A DNA stretch of 64,000 nucleotides from Kutzneria buriramensis (GTDB taxonomy: Bacteria > Actinomycetota > Actinomycetes > Mycobacteriales > Pseudonocardiaceae), in contig NZ_QUNO01000004.1 in NCBI RefSeq assembly GCF_003387475.1, forward strand, positions 124,001-188,000, read 5' to 3'. This document shows, in pieces, positions 1 to 8,987 of this stretch. Both the position numbers and the translations under genes were made by a program. The notes under the pieces are model-generated. The model searched no databases. It was not told where the DNA came from and saw only the letters and a list, made by a program, of their open reading frames with translations. Each line of letters opens with the position of its first letter. The first letter of the stretch is position 1.

Positions 1-1
1 C

Positions 2-1093
2 ACGCACGTGCTGGCCGCGACCGAGAACGACACGGTCTACGCGCTGGATCCGGCGACCGGCCAGGTGCAGTGGCACACCCACCTGGGCACGCCGATGCCG
101 AAGCAGGGCCTGCCGTGCGGGGACATCGATCCGCTGGGCATCACCGGCACCATGGCGTACGACCGGCTCACCGGCCGGCTGTTCGCGGTGGCGGAGACCG
201 CGGGCGGCAGCCACACCCTGGTCGGCCTGGACGTCGACACCGGCACGGTCGAGGTGCAGGCGATCGCCGACCCGCCCAAGGGAGACACGGTCGCCTACGA
301 GCAGAGCGCCGCCCTTGCGGTGAACGATGGCCGGGTCTTCATCGCCTACGGCGGCCTGACCGGCGCCTGCGGCAACTACGTCGGCACGGTGCTGTCGGTC
401 CGCACCGATGGCACCGACGCGCACAGCTATCTGGTGCCGACCAGGGGCAAGGCGGGCTTCTCCGGTCCCGCCGGCGGCATCGTCGACAACTCGCGGCTGC
501 TGTTCGCCGCCGGCGCCGGCGCGTCGACCGGCGGCCAGTACGACGACAGCGACTCGGTGCTGGCGCTGACCACCGACACGTTGAACCGTACCGACATCTT
601 CACCCCGCCGACCTGGGACGACGACAATGCGCACGCGGTGGATCTCGGCGCGACGAGTCCGGTCCTGATGGGCACGCACGTGATCGTCACGGGCAAGCGC
701 GGTGTCACGTACGTGCTAGAACAGGCCGATCTCTCGCATGTGGTCTCGCAGGTGCCGACCTGTCCATCGCAGGGCGCGCCGGTGGTGGCCGCCAACACGC
801 TGGTCCTCCCGTGCCAGACCGGCCCCAAGGCGTTCAGCTACGCCAACAACGGGACGTTGACGCCGCTCTGGACCTCGCCGGTCGCGGCGGCCGGCTCGCC
901 CGCGGCCGGTGGTGCGGCGTTCTGGGTGATCGACCCGGCCAGTGGCGTGCTGTACGCGCTGGATCCGGCGACCGGCGCGGTGCGGAGCCAGCTGTCGATC
1001 GGCCCCACACCGCGCTACGCCTCGCCGACGCTGTCCGTCGACCACGCCTACGTGGGAACGATGGACGGCGTCGTTGCGGTGGCCGGCGCCTAG
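2..1093 (+). CDS. PQQ-type beta-propeller protein (5' truncated)
   Basis: The frame is open from the first bases of the window, so the start codon and any signal peptide lie outside it; 363 residues remain. Repeated blades of the form 'DTVYALDPATGQVQW' and 'GVLYALDPATGAV' near both ends are typical of the PQQ/quinoprotein-like beta-propeller repeat. No catalytic residues of a real PQQ dehydrogenase could be recognised, so it may be a secreted or anchored binding or scaffold propeller. Its TAG stop overlaps by four bases the stop of the next, convergent gene. The fold is fairly certain; the substrate is unknown. Confidence 0.75.
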   Translation, partial: THVLAATENDTVYALDPATGQVQWHTHLGTPMPKQGLPCGDIDPLGITGTMAYDRLTGRLFAVAETAGGSHTLVGLDVDTGTVEVQAIADPPKGDTVAYEQSAALAVNDGRVFIAYGGLTGACGNYVGTVLSVRTDGTDAHSYLVPTRGKAGFSGPAGGIVDNSRLLFAAGAGASTGGQYDDSDSVLALTTDTLNRTDIFTPPTWDDDNAHAVDLGATSPVLMGTHVIVTGKRGVTYVLEQADLSHVVSQVPTCPSQGAPVVAANTLVLPCQTGPKAFSYANNGTLTPLWTSPVAAAGSPAAGGAAFWVIDPASGVLYALDPATGAVRSQLSIGPTPRYASPTLSVDHAYVGTMDGVVAVAGA

Positions 1094-2250
1094 CGCACGG
1101 CCAGCGCGATCACCTGGGTGACCTGGGCGGCGCTGAAGTTGTTGTCGCTGACCAGCAGCAGGGTCCGCTCGCCGTCGGGCAGCGTCAGCCCCCAAGTGAT
1201 GCCCTCGATGTTGTCCACCTTGGGCAGGCCGAGCGTGTCCAGGTCGACCAGCAGCTTCTTGCTCACCGGCTTGATCTTCTTGCCGGCGATGGAGGCGACG
1301 TCCTTGATGTTGGTCGCGCCCTTGGTGTCGATCTCGTACACGCGGACCTTGTTGCCGACGCCGGTGACGAACGCCCGCTCCACCATCAGGTAGCGGGTGG
1401 GGTCGAAGGGGTCGTAGGCGACCATGCTCGACACACCGTTGGTGTCGTTGGCGTTCGGCGACGCCGCGAACAACGGGTCGATCGGGTACGCGTACTGCGC
1501 CAGCACCGGGCCGAACCGGCTCTGCACGGTGATCCGGGTCAGCGCGCCGGCGGTCGCCGTCGGGTTGGGGCCGTCCTGGAGCAGCGGGTCCTCCAGCTCG
1601 CTGACCAGCAGCGTGCCGGCGGCGGCGTAGGTGATGCCCTCCAGCGTCTGGTTCTGCCGCGGGCCGACGTTGTCGGTGGTCATCCGCTCGTTCGCGGGCA
1701 GCGGGTACTGGCCGACGTAGCTGCCGTCCGGCCGGACCTGCCGGATCGACGGGTCGAGCAGGGCGGTGGGGGGCGTCAGGATCCGCTCGCCCTCCTGGCT
1801 CCAGGTGATGTTCCCGGTCCACGGGTCGACCCGCAGCTCCTCCGGGTCGACGGTGCCGTCCCGGTCGCAGACCTCGCGCGAGGCGGCGCACGGCGTGGCG
1901 GTCCACTCCTTGATCGGCGGATACGTCTTGCCGTCCGGCCGCAGGAACGGGTGGGTGCCGGTGAAGTCCACTGAGTGGATGCCGGCGGCGTCCACATCGA
2001 TCTTGGCGGTGTAGAACCGGGCCGGGTTGATCGCCGACCGGTCGTCGCTGATCAGCACGTACTGGCCGGTCCGGGGATCACGGTCGATGGACGACAGGCC
2101 CCCCACGGTCGTTCCCTGAAATGCGAGATTGAGCGGCACGATCTGCTCGCCGAGCAGGCGGACCCGGGACGGACTCGCGGCGGCGACGCCCGCGGTGAGG
2201 CCGACGGCCAGCAGGGCGGTGGTGGCGATGGTCAGGGTGCGTCCGAACAT
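1090..2250 (-). CDS. Secreted esterase-like (phytase-fold) protein
   Basis: The 386-residue product starts with a clear signal peptide (MFGRTLTIATTALLAVGLT then AGVAAAS), which favours the ATG at 2250 over the upstream GTG at 2313. The mature part matches the 'esterase-like activity of phytase' family: GGLSSIDRDP near the start, NQTLEGITYA and NIEGITWG motifs, and many acidic residues expected on a six-bladed propeller that binds calcium. It is probably exported and hydrolyses a phosphate or carboxylic ester, but the substrate cannot be read from the sequence. It is convergent with the upstream gene and divergent from the SdpI-like gene, with 66 bp between the two starts. Confidence 0.8.
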   Translation of the reverse strand: MFGRTLTIATTALLAVGLTAGVAAASPSRVRLLGEQIVPLNLAFQGTTVGGLSSIDRDPRTGQYVLISDDRSAINPARFYTAKIDVDAAGIHSVDFTGTHPFLRPDGKTYPPIKEWTATPCAASREVCDRDGTVDPEELRVDPWTGNITWSQEGERILTPPTALLDPSIRQVRPDGSYVGQYPLPANERMTTDNVGPRQNQTLEGITYAAAGTLLVSELEDPLLQDGPNPTATAGALTRITVQSRFGPVLAQYAYPIDPLFAASPNANDTNGVSSMVAYDPFDPTRYLMVERAFVTGVGNKVRVYEIDTKGATNIKDVASIAGKKIKPVSKKLLVDLDTLGLPKVDNIEGITWGLTLPDGERTLLLVSDNNFSAAQVTQVIALAVR

Positions 2251-2303
2251 GGCGTGCAGCACATACGACCGGGGTGAAGTCCTGGTGGACACGGGATAAC
2301 GCC

Positions 2304-2309
2304 TACCCT
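2304..2309 (+). promoter_or_regulatory. -10 box of a leaderless promoter
   Basis: TACCCT lies 7 nt before the GTG at 2317, and no Shine-Dalgarno sequence lies between. This is the arrangement of actinobacterial leaderless mRNAs, where transcription starts at or next to the start codon. No -35 was identified. Confidence 0.5.
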
Positions 2310-2316
2310 CCACGGT

Positions 2317-2724
2317 GTGAACCTCGCAGTCACGACGGTATCGGTGGTTGTCCTGCTCGTCGGCATGTCCTTCGGCGTGATCGGCGGGCTCGGCCTGCGC
2401 GGCACGCTGCGCCGCAACCGGTTCTTCGGGGTGCGCACCGAGGCCGCCATGCGCAGCGACGAGGCGTTCACCCTGGCCAACCGGGTGGCCGGCCTGCCGA
2501 CCCTGGTCGCCGGCCTGGCCGGCGTGATCGGCGCGGCGACCTCGCTGGCGCTGCGCGACGCGATCCTGCCGCTGGGCGTGGGCGTGGTCGGCATGCTGGC
2601 GATCGTGCTGGCCGGCGCGGCGACCGGGAACAAGGCCGCCGAGGCCCTGCCGGAACCGGAGCCGACGCTACCGGCCGGGTGCGCCGGGTGCGCCTGTGGC
2701 GGGTGCAGCCTGGTGAAGCGCTGA
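2317..2724 (+). CDS. SdpI-like integral membrane protein
   Basis: The 135-residue protein has about three hydrophobic segments and the SdpI-family signature around residues 27-55 (GLRGTLRRNRFFGVRTEAA then DEAFTLANRVAG). SdpI family members include an immunity protein against a toxin in Bacillus, but most actinobacterial members are uncharacterised. The GTG start is chosen because it follows a TACCCT -10 box by 7 nt (leaderless). An odd feature is the cysteine-rich C-terminus (CAGCACGGCS), with four Cys in ten residues, which might bind metal or be acylated. The gene is single and convergent with the YqgE gene. Confidence 0.7.
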   Translation: MNLAVTTVSVVVLLVGMSFGVIGGLGLRGTLRRNRFFGVRTEAAMRSDEAFTLANRVAGLPTLVAGLAGVIGAATSLALRDAILPLGVGVVGMLAIVLAGAATGNKAAEALPEPEPTLPAGCAGCACGGCSLVKR

Positions 2725-2743
2725 GCCAACACTGCCCAACCGG

Positions 2744-3316
2744 TCAGTTCCGCAGCACGTCGCCCGGGTGACTGGCCTGCAACGCCAGCGGCATGCCCTG
2801 CCTGCGCAGCACCCGCCCCCACAGGTCGATGCCCGGCGGCGTCAGCACGTCGCCGGGCAGCCCGGCCACCACGTACCAGTCGCCGCGCTCGATCTCGCCG
2901 CCGAGCTGGTTGACGTCCCAGCCGGCGTAGCCGGCGAACACCCGTAAACCGCGCACCTTCGGCACCAGCGCCTCCGGGTCGGAGTCCAGGTCCACCATCG
3001 CCACCGGGCCGCGCACCGCGATCACCCCGTCGGTGCTGCCGACGTCCTCGCCGGTGTTCAGCGCGGCCAGGCACAGCGCCGTCTTCTGGTCCACGGGGCC
3101 GCCCACGAACACCGCCTGCGGCCGGCTGACGTAAGGGCCCCAGGCCGGCAGCACGTCGTGCACCGCGACCTCACTCGGCCGATTGAGCACCACGCCGAGC
3201 GTGCCCTCGCCCCGGTGGTCGATCACGTAGACCACGGTGCGGCGGAAGTTCGAGTCGAGCAGCTTCGGCGAGGCCACCAGCAGCGAACCGGGCTCGACTT
3301 CTCGGTCGGGGCGCAC
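2744..3316 (-). CDS. YqgE/AlgH family protein
   Basis: This 190-residue protein matches the YqgE/AlgH (DUF179) family over its whole length: EPGSLLVASPKL at the start, FRRTVVYVIDHRGEGTLGVVLNRPS, VFVGGPVD, and FAGYAGWDVNQLGGEIERGDWYVV in the second half. The biochemical role of the family is not established; it is one compact alpha/beta domain in the cytoplasm. The GTG at 3316 is the most upstream start in this frame and lies close to the divergent MFS gene at 3389. Length is normal for the family. Confidence 0.85.
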   Translation of the reverse strand: MRPDREVEPGSLLVASPKLLDSNFRRTVVYVIDHRGEGTLGVVLNRPSEVAVHDVLPAWGPYVSRPQAVFVGGPVDQKTALCLAALNTGEDVGSTDGVIAVRGPVAMVDLDSDPEALVPKVRGLRVFAGYAGWDVNQLGGEIERGDWYVVAGLPGDVLTPPGIDLWGRVLRRQGMPLALQASHPGDVLRN

Positions 3317-3376
3317 GCGTTGATGATCCCACTAAGCGAGACCCCGATATCGGCGACCGCGCCGATGCCGGCAACG

Positions 3377-3382
3377 TAGTCT
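3377..3382 (+). promoter_or_regulatory. -10 box of a leaderless promoter
   Basis: TAGTCT ends 6 nt before the GTG start of the MFS transporter gene, with no ribosome binding site between. Same architecture as the boxes near 2304, 6219, 12326, 18792, 46452, 59685 and 62027. Confidence 0.5.
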
Positions 3383-3388
3383 GCTGCC

Positions 3389-4672
3389 GTGGTCGCAGAC
3401 GGACACGCCGTGCGCAGGATGCTGGGTGATCCGGGGTTCCGGCGGCTGCTGTTCTGCCGGCTCGCCTCGCAATGGGCCGACGGCCTGTTCCAGGCCGGTC
3501 TGGCCGGCGCCGTGCTGTTCAACCCCGAACGACAGGCCGATCCGCTGGCCATCGCCGGCGGCTTCGCGGTGATCCTCATCCCGTATTCGGTGGTCGGCCC
3601 GTTCGCGGGCGCGCTGCTGGACCGCTGGGACCGCCGGCGGCTGCTGATCGTCGCCAACTTCGTGCGGGTGCTGCTGGTGCTGGTGGCCGCGGCGGCGGAC
3701 GGCTTCGGGCTGAGCAACGGTCCGCTCTACGCCGCCGCGCTGTTGGTGATGGGCGCGAGCCGGTTCACCGGCGCGGGCCTGTCGGCGGCGCTGCCACACG
3801 TCGTGGAGCAGCGCGACCTGGTCACCGGCAACTCGCTGGTGGCGACCCTGTCCTCGGTCGCGACGGCGATCGGCGGCGCGACCGCGTTCGGGCTGCGCAA
3901 CATCCTCGGCGCCGGCAACGTGGGCTCGGCCCAGGTGACGGCGGTGGCGATCGTCGGCGCGCTGGTGTCGGCGATGTTCGCGGCGCAGTTCGCGCCCGCC
4001 GCGCTGGGCCCGGACGAGGTCGACGAGCCGAGCCAGGCCTTCACGGCGGTGGCCAAGGGCATGGTCGACGGCGGCCGCGCGGCGCTGCGGGTGCCGAGCG
4101 TGGCCGCCGGTTTCATCGCGCTGACCGCGCACCGCATCGTCTACGGCGCCTCGCTGCTGGTGATCGTGCTGCTGATGAAGTACACGCTGCACAGCCACGG
4201 CATGCTGCGTGCCGGCGTGGGCGGCCTGAGCGAGGTTGTCGCGGCCGGCGCGGCCGGCCTCGTCCTCGCCGGCGTCTTCACCCCGGAGCTGGTCCGCCGC
4301 TTCGGCCGGCCGCTGGTGGTGGTCATCAGCCTGCTCGCGGCATGCGTCGGCCTGGTCGCCTTCGGACTGCCGACGACGGTGCCGACGCTGCTCGCCGCGG
4401 CGTTCGTCGTTACGTTCTGCGGACAGACCGTGAAGCTGAACGTGGACGCGGCCATCCAGCGCGACGTGGCCGACCAGTCCCGGGGGCGGGTGTTCGCTGT
4501 CTCCGACACCGTCTTCAACGCGGCGATGGTGATCGGCGTCGCGGTGGTGGCCCTCATCGTGCCGATGGACGGCCGGTCCCCGGGCGTGGTGATCGGCACC
4601 GCCGCGGTCTACCTTGTCGGCCTCGCCAGCTACCTGCTCGTGCTGCGGGCGCACCCCAACAGCCCGCGCTGA
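3389..4672 (+). CDS. MFS transporter
   Basis: The 427-residue protein has about 12 hydrophobic segments. The cytoplasmic loop between segments 2 and 3 reads GALLDRWDRRRLLI, a form of the major-facilitator GxLxDRxGRR motif. Many members of this branch export drugs or metabolites, but nothing visible identifies a substrate. The GTG at 3389 follows a TAGTCT -10 box by 6 nt, consistent with a leaderless transcript. The stop codon is directly followed by a parS-like palindrome and then by the convergent pcnA stop. Confidence 0.8.
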   Translation: MVADGHAVRRMLGDPGFRRLLFCRLASQWADGLFQAGLAGAVLFNPERQADPLAIAGGFAVILIPYSVVGPFAGALLDRWDRRRLLIVANFVRVLLVLVAAAADGFGLSNGPLYAAALLVMGASRFTGAGLSAALPHVVEQRDLVTGNSLVATLSSVATAIGGATAFGLRNILGAGNVGSAQVTAVAIVGALVSAMFAAQFAPAALGPDEVDEPSQAFTAVAKGMVDGGRAALRVPSVAAGFIALTAHRIVYGASLLVIVLLMKYTLHSHGMLRAGVGGLSEVVAAGAAGLVLAGVFTPELVRRFGRPLVVVISLLAACVGLVAFGLPTTVPTLLAAAFVVTFCGQTVKLNVDAAIQRDVADQSRGRVFAVSDTVFNAAMVIGVAVVALIVPMDGRSPGVVIGTAAVYLVGLASYLLVLRAHPNSPR

Positions 4673-4688
4673 CGTTTCACATGAAACA
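4673..4688. promoter_or_regulatory. parS-like site (degenerate)
   Basis: CGTTTCACATGAAACA differs from the parS consensus TGTTTCACGTGAAACA at two positions, including the centre (CACATG instead of CACGTG). It sits exactly between two convergent stop codons. ParB binding is plausible but may be weak. Confidence 0.45.
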
Positions 4689-6140
4689 TCAGTCGGGGAC
4701 CTGCACGCCCTGCTCACGGGCCCAGGCGAACAGTTCGGCCACCGCCTCGTCGTGCTCCAGCGGCCCGCGGTCCAGCCGCAGGTCCTTGAGGAAGGTCCAG
4801 GCCTTGCCGACGATCGGCCCCGGCGGCACGTTCAGCAGCCGCATGATCTCGTTGCCGTCCAGGTCCGGCCGCACCCGGGCCAGGTCCTCCTCGGCGGCCA
4901 GCCGCGCGATCCGCTCCTCGAGCTCGTCGTAGCTGCGCTGGAGGTTCTGCGCCTTGCGCTTGTTCCGGGTCGTGCAGTCGGCCCGCACCAGCTTGTGCAG
5001 GCGGCTGAGCAGGGGACCGGCGTCGGTGACGTAGCGGCGCACCGCGGAGTCGGTCCACTCGCCCTTGCCGTAGCCGTGGAACCGCAGGTGCAGGAACACC
5101 AGCTGGGCCACGTCGTTGGTGATCTCCTTGCTGTACTTCAGCTCGCGCAACCGCTTGCGGACCATCTTCGCGCCGACCACCTCGTGGTGGTGGAAGCTGA
5201 CGCCGCCGCCCTCCTCGAACCGCCGGGTCGGCGGCTTGCCGATGTCGTGCAGCAGCGCGGCGAGCCGCAGGATCAGGTCCGGACCGTCCTCCTCCTGGGC
5301 GATCGCCTGGTCGAGCACCACCAGCGAGTGCTGGTAGACGTCCTTGTGCTGGTGGTGCTCGTCGATCTCCAGCCGCATCGCCGGCAGCTCCGGCAGCACG
5401 TGCGCGGCCAGCCCGGTCTCCACCAGCAGCTCGATGCCGCGCTTGGGGTACGCGCCGCAGAGCAGCTTGGACACCTCGGTCTGCACCCGCTCCGCGGTGA
5501 TCCGGGTGATCTCGTCGGCCATCGACGTCATCGCCTCGACCACGCGGGGCGCCGGCGTGAAACCGAGCTGGCTCACGAAGCGGGCCGCCCGCAGCATGCG
5601 CAGCGGGTCGTCGGCGAAGGACTCCTGCGGGGTCGCCGGCGTGTCGAGCACCTTCGCCGCCAGCGCCTCGAGGCCGCCGTACGGGTCGACGAAGCGCCGC
5701 TCGCTGATCTCCACCGCCATCGCGTTCACGGTGAAGTCGCGGCGCAGCAGGTCCGCCTCGATCGAGTCGCCGAAGGTCACCTCGGGGTTGCGGCTGACCC
5801 GGTCGTAGCTGTCCGCCCGGAACGTGGTGATCTCGAGCTGGTGGCCCTGCTTGGCCAGGCCGACCGTGCCGTAGGTGATGCCCGTCTCCCACACCGCGTC
5901 GGCCCAGGGCCGGACCAGCGCCAGCACCTGCTGCGGCCGGGCGTCGGTGGTGAAGTCCAGGTCGCCAGCCAGCCGGCCCAGCATCGCGTCCCGGACGGGT
6001 CCCCCGACCAGGTACAGCTGATGGCCGGCGGCGGCGAAGCGGGCGGCGAGCTCCTCGGCTACCGGGGCGACACGCAGGAGTTCCACCACGGCATTCTCAC
6101 GCACGGAGTCGGACAGGACGGGGGATTTCGAACCGGGCAC
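4689..6140 (-). CDS. pcnA: CCA tRNA nucleotidyltransferase
   Basis: This class II nucleotidyltransferase adds or repairs the 3' CCA end of tRNAs. The head domain shows LVGGPVRDAMLGR and GDLDFTTDARP (the catalytic DxD carboxylates), followed by RRDFTVNAMAV and PLRMLRAARF. An HD-type domain follows with LLHDIGKP, as in other actinobacterial members. The frame is open further upstream; the GTG at 6140 is chosen because TACGCT ends 8 nt before it (leaderless pattern), giving 483 residues. The GTG at 6104 is an alternative. It is divergent from the Nudix gene, as in mycobacteria (Rv3907c/Rv3908). Confidence 0.9.
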   Translation of the reverse strand: MPGSKSPVLSDSVRENAVVELLRVAPVAEELAARFAAAGHQLYLVGGPVRDAMLGRLAGDLDFTTDARPQQVLALVRPWADAVWETGITYGTVGLAKQGHQLEITTFRADSYDRVSRNPEVTFGDSIEADLLRRDFTVNAMAVEISERRFVDPYGGLEALAAKVLDTPATPQESFADDPLRMLRAARFVSQLGFTPAPRVVEAMTSMADEITRITAERVQTEVSKLLCGAYPKRGIELLVETGLAAHVLPELPAMRLEIDEHHQHKDVYQHSLVVLDQAIAQEEDGPDLILRLAALLHDIGKPPTRRFEEGGGVSFHHHEVVGAKMVRKRLRELKYSKEITNDVAQLVFLHLRFHGYGKGEWTDSAVRRYVTDAGPLLSRLHKLVRADCTTRNKRKAQNLQRSYDELEERIARLAAEEDLARVRPDLDGNEIMRLLNVPPGPIVGKAWTFLKDLRLDRGPLEHDEAVAELFAWAREQGVQVPD

Positions 6141-6218
6141 GGCAAGGCAGCGTATCGGTAGCGGGCCCGGTGTCGGAGCGCGATCGCCCTGCAACGGCCA
6201 GCACACGCGGCTCACCAC

Positions 6219-6224
6219 TACCAT
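6219..6224 (+). promoter_or_regulatory. -10 box of a leaderless promoter
   Basis: TACCAT is placed 7 nt before the ATG of the Nudix gene. It lies in the short divergent gap opposite pcnA, whose own TACGCT box is on the other strand at 6149-6154. Confidence 0.5.
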
Positions 6225-6231
6225 CGCGTGC

Positions 6232-6762
6232 ATGTCCCCGTCGACCGGTCGTTCCGGCGGAACCAAGCCGGGGCGCCGCAACCGGCGCCGGGGTCGGCGG
6301 CTGCGGACCGTCGACGAGACCTCGGCCGGCGGGCTGGTGCTGGACGAGACACACGGCCACGCTGCGATCATTGGCCGGCTCGACCGGCGCGGCCGGCTGC
6401 TGTGGTCGCTGCCGAAGGGACACATCGAGGCCGGGGAGACCTCCGAGCAGACCGCCATCCGGGAGGTCAGCGAGGAGACCGGCATCGACAGCAAGGTGCT
6501 GCGGACGCTCGGCACGATCGACTACTGGTTCGTGGCCGAGGACCGGCGGGTGCACAAGACGGTCCACCACTTCCTGCTCGAAGCGGTGGGCGGAGAACTC
6601 TCAGACGAGGACGTGGAGGTCACCGAGGTGGCATGGGTGCCGCTGGGCGAGCTGGACGATCTGCTTGCCTACGCCGACGAGCGCCGCCTGGTGCGGTTGG
6701 CGCTCGACCTGCTCTCCGACGGGTCGGCCGCCAGCGGGCGTTCCGGGACGGGGTCGGCGTGA
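6232..6762 (+). CDS. mutT4: Nudix hydrolase (MutT4-type)
   Basis: The 176-residue protein has a perfect Nudix box at residues 63-85 (GHIEAGETSEQ followed by TAIREVSEETGI), the site that binds Mg2+ and hydrolyses a nucleoside diphosphate linked to another group. The basic N-terminus (about residues 11-26, rich in Arg) is outside the Nudix fold. Position next to pcnA and ahead of the DUF6049/murJ genes matches Rv3908 (MutT4) of mycobacteria, which is the basis for the name; the substrate is not visible. Its stop overlaps the next start as GTGA, so translation is likely coupled. Confidence 0.85.
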   Translation: MSPSTGRSGGTKPGRRNRRRGRRLRTVDETSAGGLVLDETHGHAAIIGRLDRRGRLLWSLPKGHIEAGETSEQTAIREVSEETGIDSKVLRTLGTIDYWFVAEDRRVHKTVHHFLLEAVGGELSDEDVEVTEVAWVPLGELDDLLAYADERRLVRLALDLLSDGSAASGRSGTGSA

Positions 6763-8987
6763 GCGAGCTTGCGAGCTCACCATGGAGCACGGGCAAAAAG
6801 CTGCTGGCCGTCGTGGCGGCGGCGGGCGTCGCCGCGCTGACCGTCACCCCGTCGAGCGCCACCGCACAGGAGTCCGACCAGCAGAACCGCATCAAGATCA
6901 GCATCACCCAGGTCACACCGGAGCCGGTCACCTCGACCCAGCCGGACACCGTCCAGGTCACCGGCACGCTGGCCAACGTCGGCGACCGGCGGGTGTCCAA
7001 CGCCCAGATCCGCCTGGAGCGCGGCGACCGGCTGGACGAGAACGGCCTGCGCACTGCGCTGTCCAAGCCGCAGACCGGCGTGAAGTTCAGCGAGTTCCAG
7101 CCGGCCGCGCCCTCGCTGGCCCCCGGCCAGCAGGTGAACTTCACCATCGCCGTCACGCTGCACGCGGTCAGCAACAACAGCCTCGAGGTCGACCAGCCCG
7201 GCGTGTACCCGCTGATGGTCAACGTCAACGGCGTGCCCGACTTCGGCGGCACGGCCAAGATCGGCGAGGCCACCACCCTGCTGCCCGTGCTGTCGGTGCC
7301 CGGCGGCGGCGAGCAGCAGAAGCCACAGACGCCGGCCAAGACCACCGTGCTGTGGCCGCTGGCCGACCGACCGCACCTGGTCACCGCCGACACCGCCGGC
7401 AACGCCGTGCTCGCCGACGACGACCTGGCCGATTCGCTGGCCCCCACCGGTCGGCTGACCAACCTGCTCGCCGCGTACGAGCAGGCCCCGCCCGGGCTGA
7501 CCCAGGCGATCTGCCTGGCCATCGACCCCGACCTGGTCGCCACCCTCCAGTCGATGTCCGCCGGCTACCGCGTGCAGACCCCGGCCGGCCTGGTGGCCGG
7601 CAAGGGGCAGTCCTACGCGCACGCGTGGCTGGACCGGCTCAAGGGGGACGTGCCCGGCCGCTGCGTGTTCGCGCTGCCCGGCGCCGACGCTGACCTGAAC
7701 GCGCTGGCCCGCGCCGGCGCCACCTCGCTCGTGCAGTACGCACTGGTCAACAACGAGCTGAAGACCGCGCTCGGCGTCGCCCCGTTGAGCGGCATGACCT
7801 GGCCGATCGACGGTCAGCTGGACCCGAAGACGCTGGCCGCGTTCACCGACAACTCGAAGAAGACTCTGGACACCAGCCTGTTGTCCGGGGCCAAGGTGAG
7901 CAGCGTGCTGCTGTCGGCCGCCACCGTGCCCGGCACCGACCCGGTGCAGCTCGGCGACAAGGGCCCGCGCGTGATCCGGGTCGACGACCTGGTCACGTCC
8001 GCGCTGGCCGCCGGCCCGACGGCCGCCCTGAGCGCGCTCCAGCTGCACGCCGGCTCGTCGCTGCCGATCGTGATCGCCCCGCCGCACGTGTGGACGGCCT
8101 CGCCGGCGGACGCCGCAACCCTGCTCAACGGCGTCCAGACGCTCGCCGACCAGCTGTACCTCGCGCCGACCGCGCTGGCCGCGCTGGCGTCCGGCCCCAC
8201 GCCGACCTCGAAGGTCGCCCCCGGCTACGGCGAACAGGCCACCGAGCTGTCGCCGACCGCCGCGGGCAACGTCGCCCAGGCCAACACGCACGCCTGGGAC
8301 CTGTACAACTCGATGGACCAGGAGCCGGCCTCCACGGTCACCCCCGACCAGGTGATGGCTCCCACCTTCGACGCGCTGCTGCGCGCCGGCTCCGGCGCCT
8401 GGCGCGGCAACGACGCCGCCGCGGCCCTGGCGCTGGCTGCGCCGGACGCGATGCTCCGCGACCTCCAGAGCCAGGTCGGCATCATGGAGCCGAAGAGCCC
8501 GATCACGCTGGCGTCCCAGGACAGCCCGCTGCTCGTGACCGTCTACAACCGCCTGCAGGTGCGGGTGAAGGTCGGCGTGAAGCTCCAGCCGCTGAACGGC
8601 ATCACCGCCGCGCCGTCGTACCAGTGGATCCCCGCCGGCCTGCCCCGCGACCTCCAGATCAACGCCAACGTGGCGCGCAGCGGCCGCTTCACCGTGGTGG
8701 TGTCGCTGGCCACCACCTCCGGCGCCACGGAGCTGGGCAGTCCGGCCCGGATCGACCTGACCTCCACCGCGTTCGGCACGGTCAACCTGATCATCACCGG
8801 GCTGGCCGCGTTCGTGCTGTTCGCGCTGTCCGGGCGGCGGATCTACCGCCGGATCGCCGCCGCCCGCAAGCGGCGCACCGAGCCGCCGGCCGAGACCGAC
8901 GCCGAGGTCACCGAGCCGATGCACACGCCGGTCCCGGAGAAGCTGACCGCCGGCGTGCCCGGCGACGAGAGGTCGAACGACAGGTGA
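6759..8987 (+). CDS. Membrane-anchored DUF6049-type protein (Rv3909-like)
   Basis: The 742-residue product has an N-terminal signal segment (KLLAVVAAAGVAALTVT, about residues 13-29), a large extracytoplasmic part that begins with an Ig-like region (about 45-170), and one C-terminal membrane span (VNLIITGLAAFVLFALSG) followed by a basic cytoplasmic tail. It is encoded between mutT4 and murJ with GTGA overlaps on both sides, as Rv3909 is in mycobacteria, so a role in peptidoglycan precursor export or wall assembly alongside MurJ is likely but inferred only from position. No enzymatic motif was recognised. Confidence 0.8.
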   Translation: MSELASSPWSTGKKLLAVVAAAGVAALTVTPSSATAQESDQQNRIKISITQVTPEPVTSTQPDTVQVTGTLANVGDRRVSNAQIRLERGDRLDENGLRTALSKPQTGVKFSEFQPAAPSLAPGQQVNFTIAVTLHAVSNNSLEVDQPGVYPLMVNVNGVPDFGGTAKIGEATTLLPVLSVPGGGEQQKPQTPAKTTVLWPLADRPHLVTADTAGNAVLADDDLADSLAPTGRLTNLLAAYEQAPPGLTQAICLAIDPDLVATLQSMSAGYRVQTPAGLVAGKGQSYAHAWLDRLKGDVPGRCVFALPGADADLNALARAGATSLVQYALVNNELKTALGVAPLSGMTWPIDGQLDPKTLAAFTDNSKKTLDTSLLSGAKVSSVLLSAATVPGTDPVQLGDKGPRVIRVDDLVTSALAAGPTAALSALQLHAGSSLPIVIAPPHVWTASPADAATLLNGVQTLADQLYLAPTALAALASGPTPTSKVAPGYGEQATELSPTAAGNVAQANTHAWDLYNSMDQEPASTVTPDQVMAPTFDALLRAGSGAWRGNDAAAALALAAPDAMLRDLQSQVGIMEPKSPITLASQDSPLLVTVYNRLQVRVKVGVKLQPLNGITAAPSYQWIPAGLPRDLQINANVARSGRFTVVVSLATTSGATELGSPARIDLTSTAFGTVNLIITGLAAFVLFALSGRRIYRRIAAARKRRTEPPAETDAEVTEPMHTPVPEKLTAGVPGDERSNDR

